Shown one piece after another: positions 5,510 through 5,954 of a stretch of DNA of 5,954 nt; the stretch's first letter is position 1, and every line of letters starts with the position of its first letter. The DNA lies in assembly GCA_031278935.1 (NCBI GenBank), contig JAITJK010000056.1, positions 1 to 5,954 on the forward strand. Direction: 5' to 3'. This DNA comes from Spirochaetaceae bacterium (lineage in GTDB: Bacteria; Spirochaetota; Spirochaetia; Treponematales; Breznakiellaceae). The notes under the pieces were generated by a model. The model was not told the origin of the DNA. It did no database searches and saw only the letters and a program-made list of their open reading frames with translations. Made by a program: the position numbers and the translations under genes.

Positions 5510-5954
5510 GACAGGACCTCCCAGAGCGCGGCAATATCCGCAGGAATACGCTCGGCCCGGGGTTCTCGTTCCATGACCTGCCTGAGGGAAGGGGGAACCG
5601 GTACCGGACCGGTTAAGGGCTCGACAATTTGTGCGAATTTAGCCGGGTGTGCTGTAGCAAGAATCCCCACAGGAACTCCCAGGGAACAGGACCTGCGAAG
5701 GATGTCAAAACCCTGCCAGGCTACGGCGGTATGGGGATCTAAGAAATACCCCCAGGCCGTATGGACTTCCCCGATGCGTTGTCGCGTCGCTTCATCGTGG
5801 ACCCATACCCCCTGGACGAGTCGCCGCAGTTCTTCCAAAGACCACTGGGCGGTCATACGCTCGAAGTTGCTGGGAGCGCCCACGTCCATGGCGTTGGAAA
5901 TGGTGGCTTGGGAGGCCCGGGGCTCGTACTGGCCGCTCTCAAGATAATCTGGGA
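5506..5954 (-). CDS. thrC: Threonine synthase, C-terminal part (5' end outside window)
   Basis: Pyridoxal-phosphate enzyme converting O-phosphohomoserine to threonine, the last step of threonine synthesis. The frame is open across the right edge. The visible 148 residues begin PDYLESGQYEPRAS and continue with the conserved ATISNAMDVGAPSNFERM, a hallmark of the E. coli/yeast-type enzyme, where the usual text is AMDVGNPSNF. The remainder matches the C-terminal region in order: a helical segment with WSLEELRRLV, then TAWGYFLDPHTAVAW, GVPVGILATAHPAKF and a short tail. The catalytic lysine and most of the cofactor site lie upstream, outside the window. The ATG at 5889 is internal to the conserved block and is not the start. 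The TGA stop overlaps the ychJ ATG, so the two are probably co-transcribed. Confidence 0.93.
   Translation of the reverse strand, partial: PDYLESGQYEPRASQATISNAMDVGAPSNFERMTAQWSLEELRRLVQGVWVHDEATRQRIGEVHTAWGYFLDPHTAVAWQGFDILRRSCSLGVPVGILATAHPAKFAQIVEPLTGPVPVPPSLRQVMEREPRAERIPADIAALWEVLS

Noticed and set aside
5573..5947. 124-codon open frame on the + strand across thrC
   Set aside because: Antisense to the well-supported threonine synthase frame, with no family resemblance.
1..5954. CRISPR array, tRNA or rRNA genes
   Set aside because: No regularly spaced direct repeats, cloverleaf arms or ribosomal RNA signatures were seen on either strand.

Overview
The window holds ordinary bacterial housekeeping genes plus one decayed mobile-element fragment. 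Base composition is moderately GC-rich, with short intergenic gaps. The gene families do not fix a taxon. My best guess is a spirochaete of the Treponema type, because the transposase fragment and the short dispersed repeat look like ones I associate with that group. This is a low-confidence inference.

Layout. The left edge (1-494, + strand) is the C-terminal part of a type I methionine aminopeptidase. A 128-bp gap follows, containing a palindromic repeat of the 'gcaat/attgc' type and a plausible promoter. Next is a complete folC (623-2041, +), which makes and polyglutamates folates. It meets pepF, an M3-family oligoendopeptidase F (2012-3883, -), tail to tail with a 30-bp overlap of coding sequence. 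Upstream of pepF, and pointing away from it, is a 168-codon transposase remnant (3991-4497, +). It has an excellent ribosome binding site but two compensating frameshifts and no catalytic domain. A 125-bp stretch rich in small inverted repeats (4498-4622) separates it from a tight operon on the - strand.

That operon reads thrC (3' end only, running off the right edge), then ychJ, then crcB/fluC. The genes are joined by two 4-nt stop/start overlaps (ATGA and GTGA), so threonine synthase, a double-SEC-C protein and a fluoride channel are probably co-transcribed and translationally coupled.

There is no clear sign of a new defence, secretion or biosynthetic system. The points worth a second look are the frameshifted transposase, promoter-like boxes lying almost on the start codons of folC and pepF, the folC/pepF coding overlap, the uncertain pepF start with a protein-like alternative frame over it, and the repeat-like sequence in two intergenic gaps.
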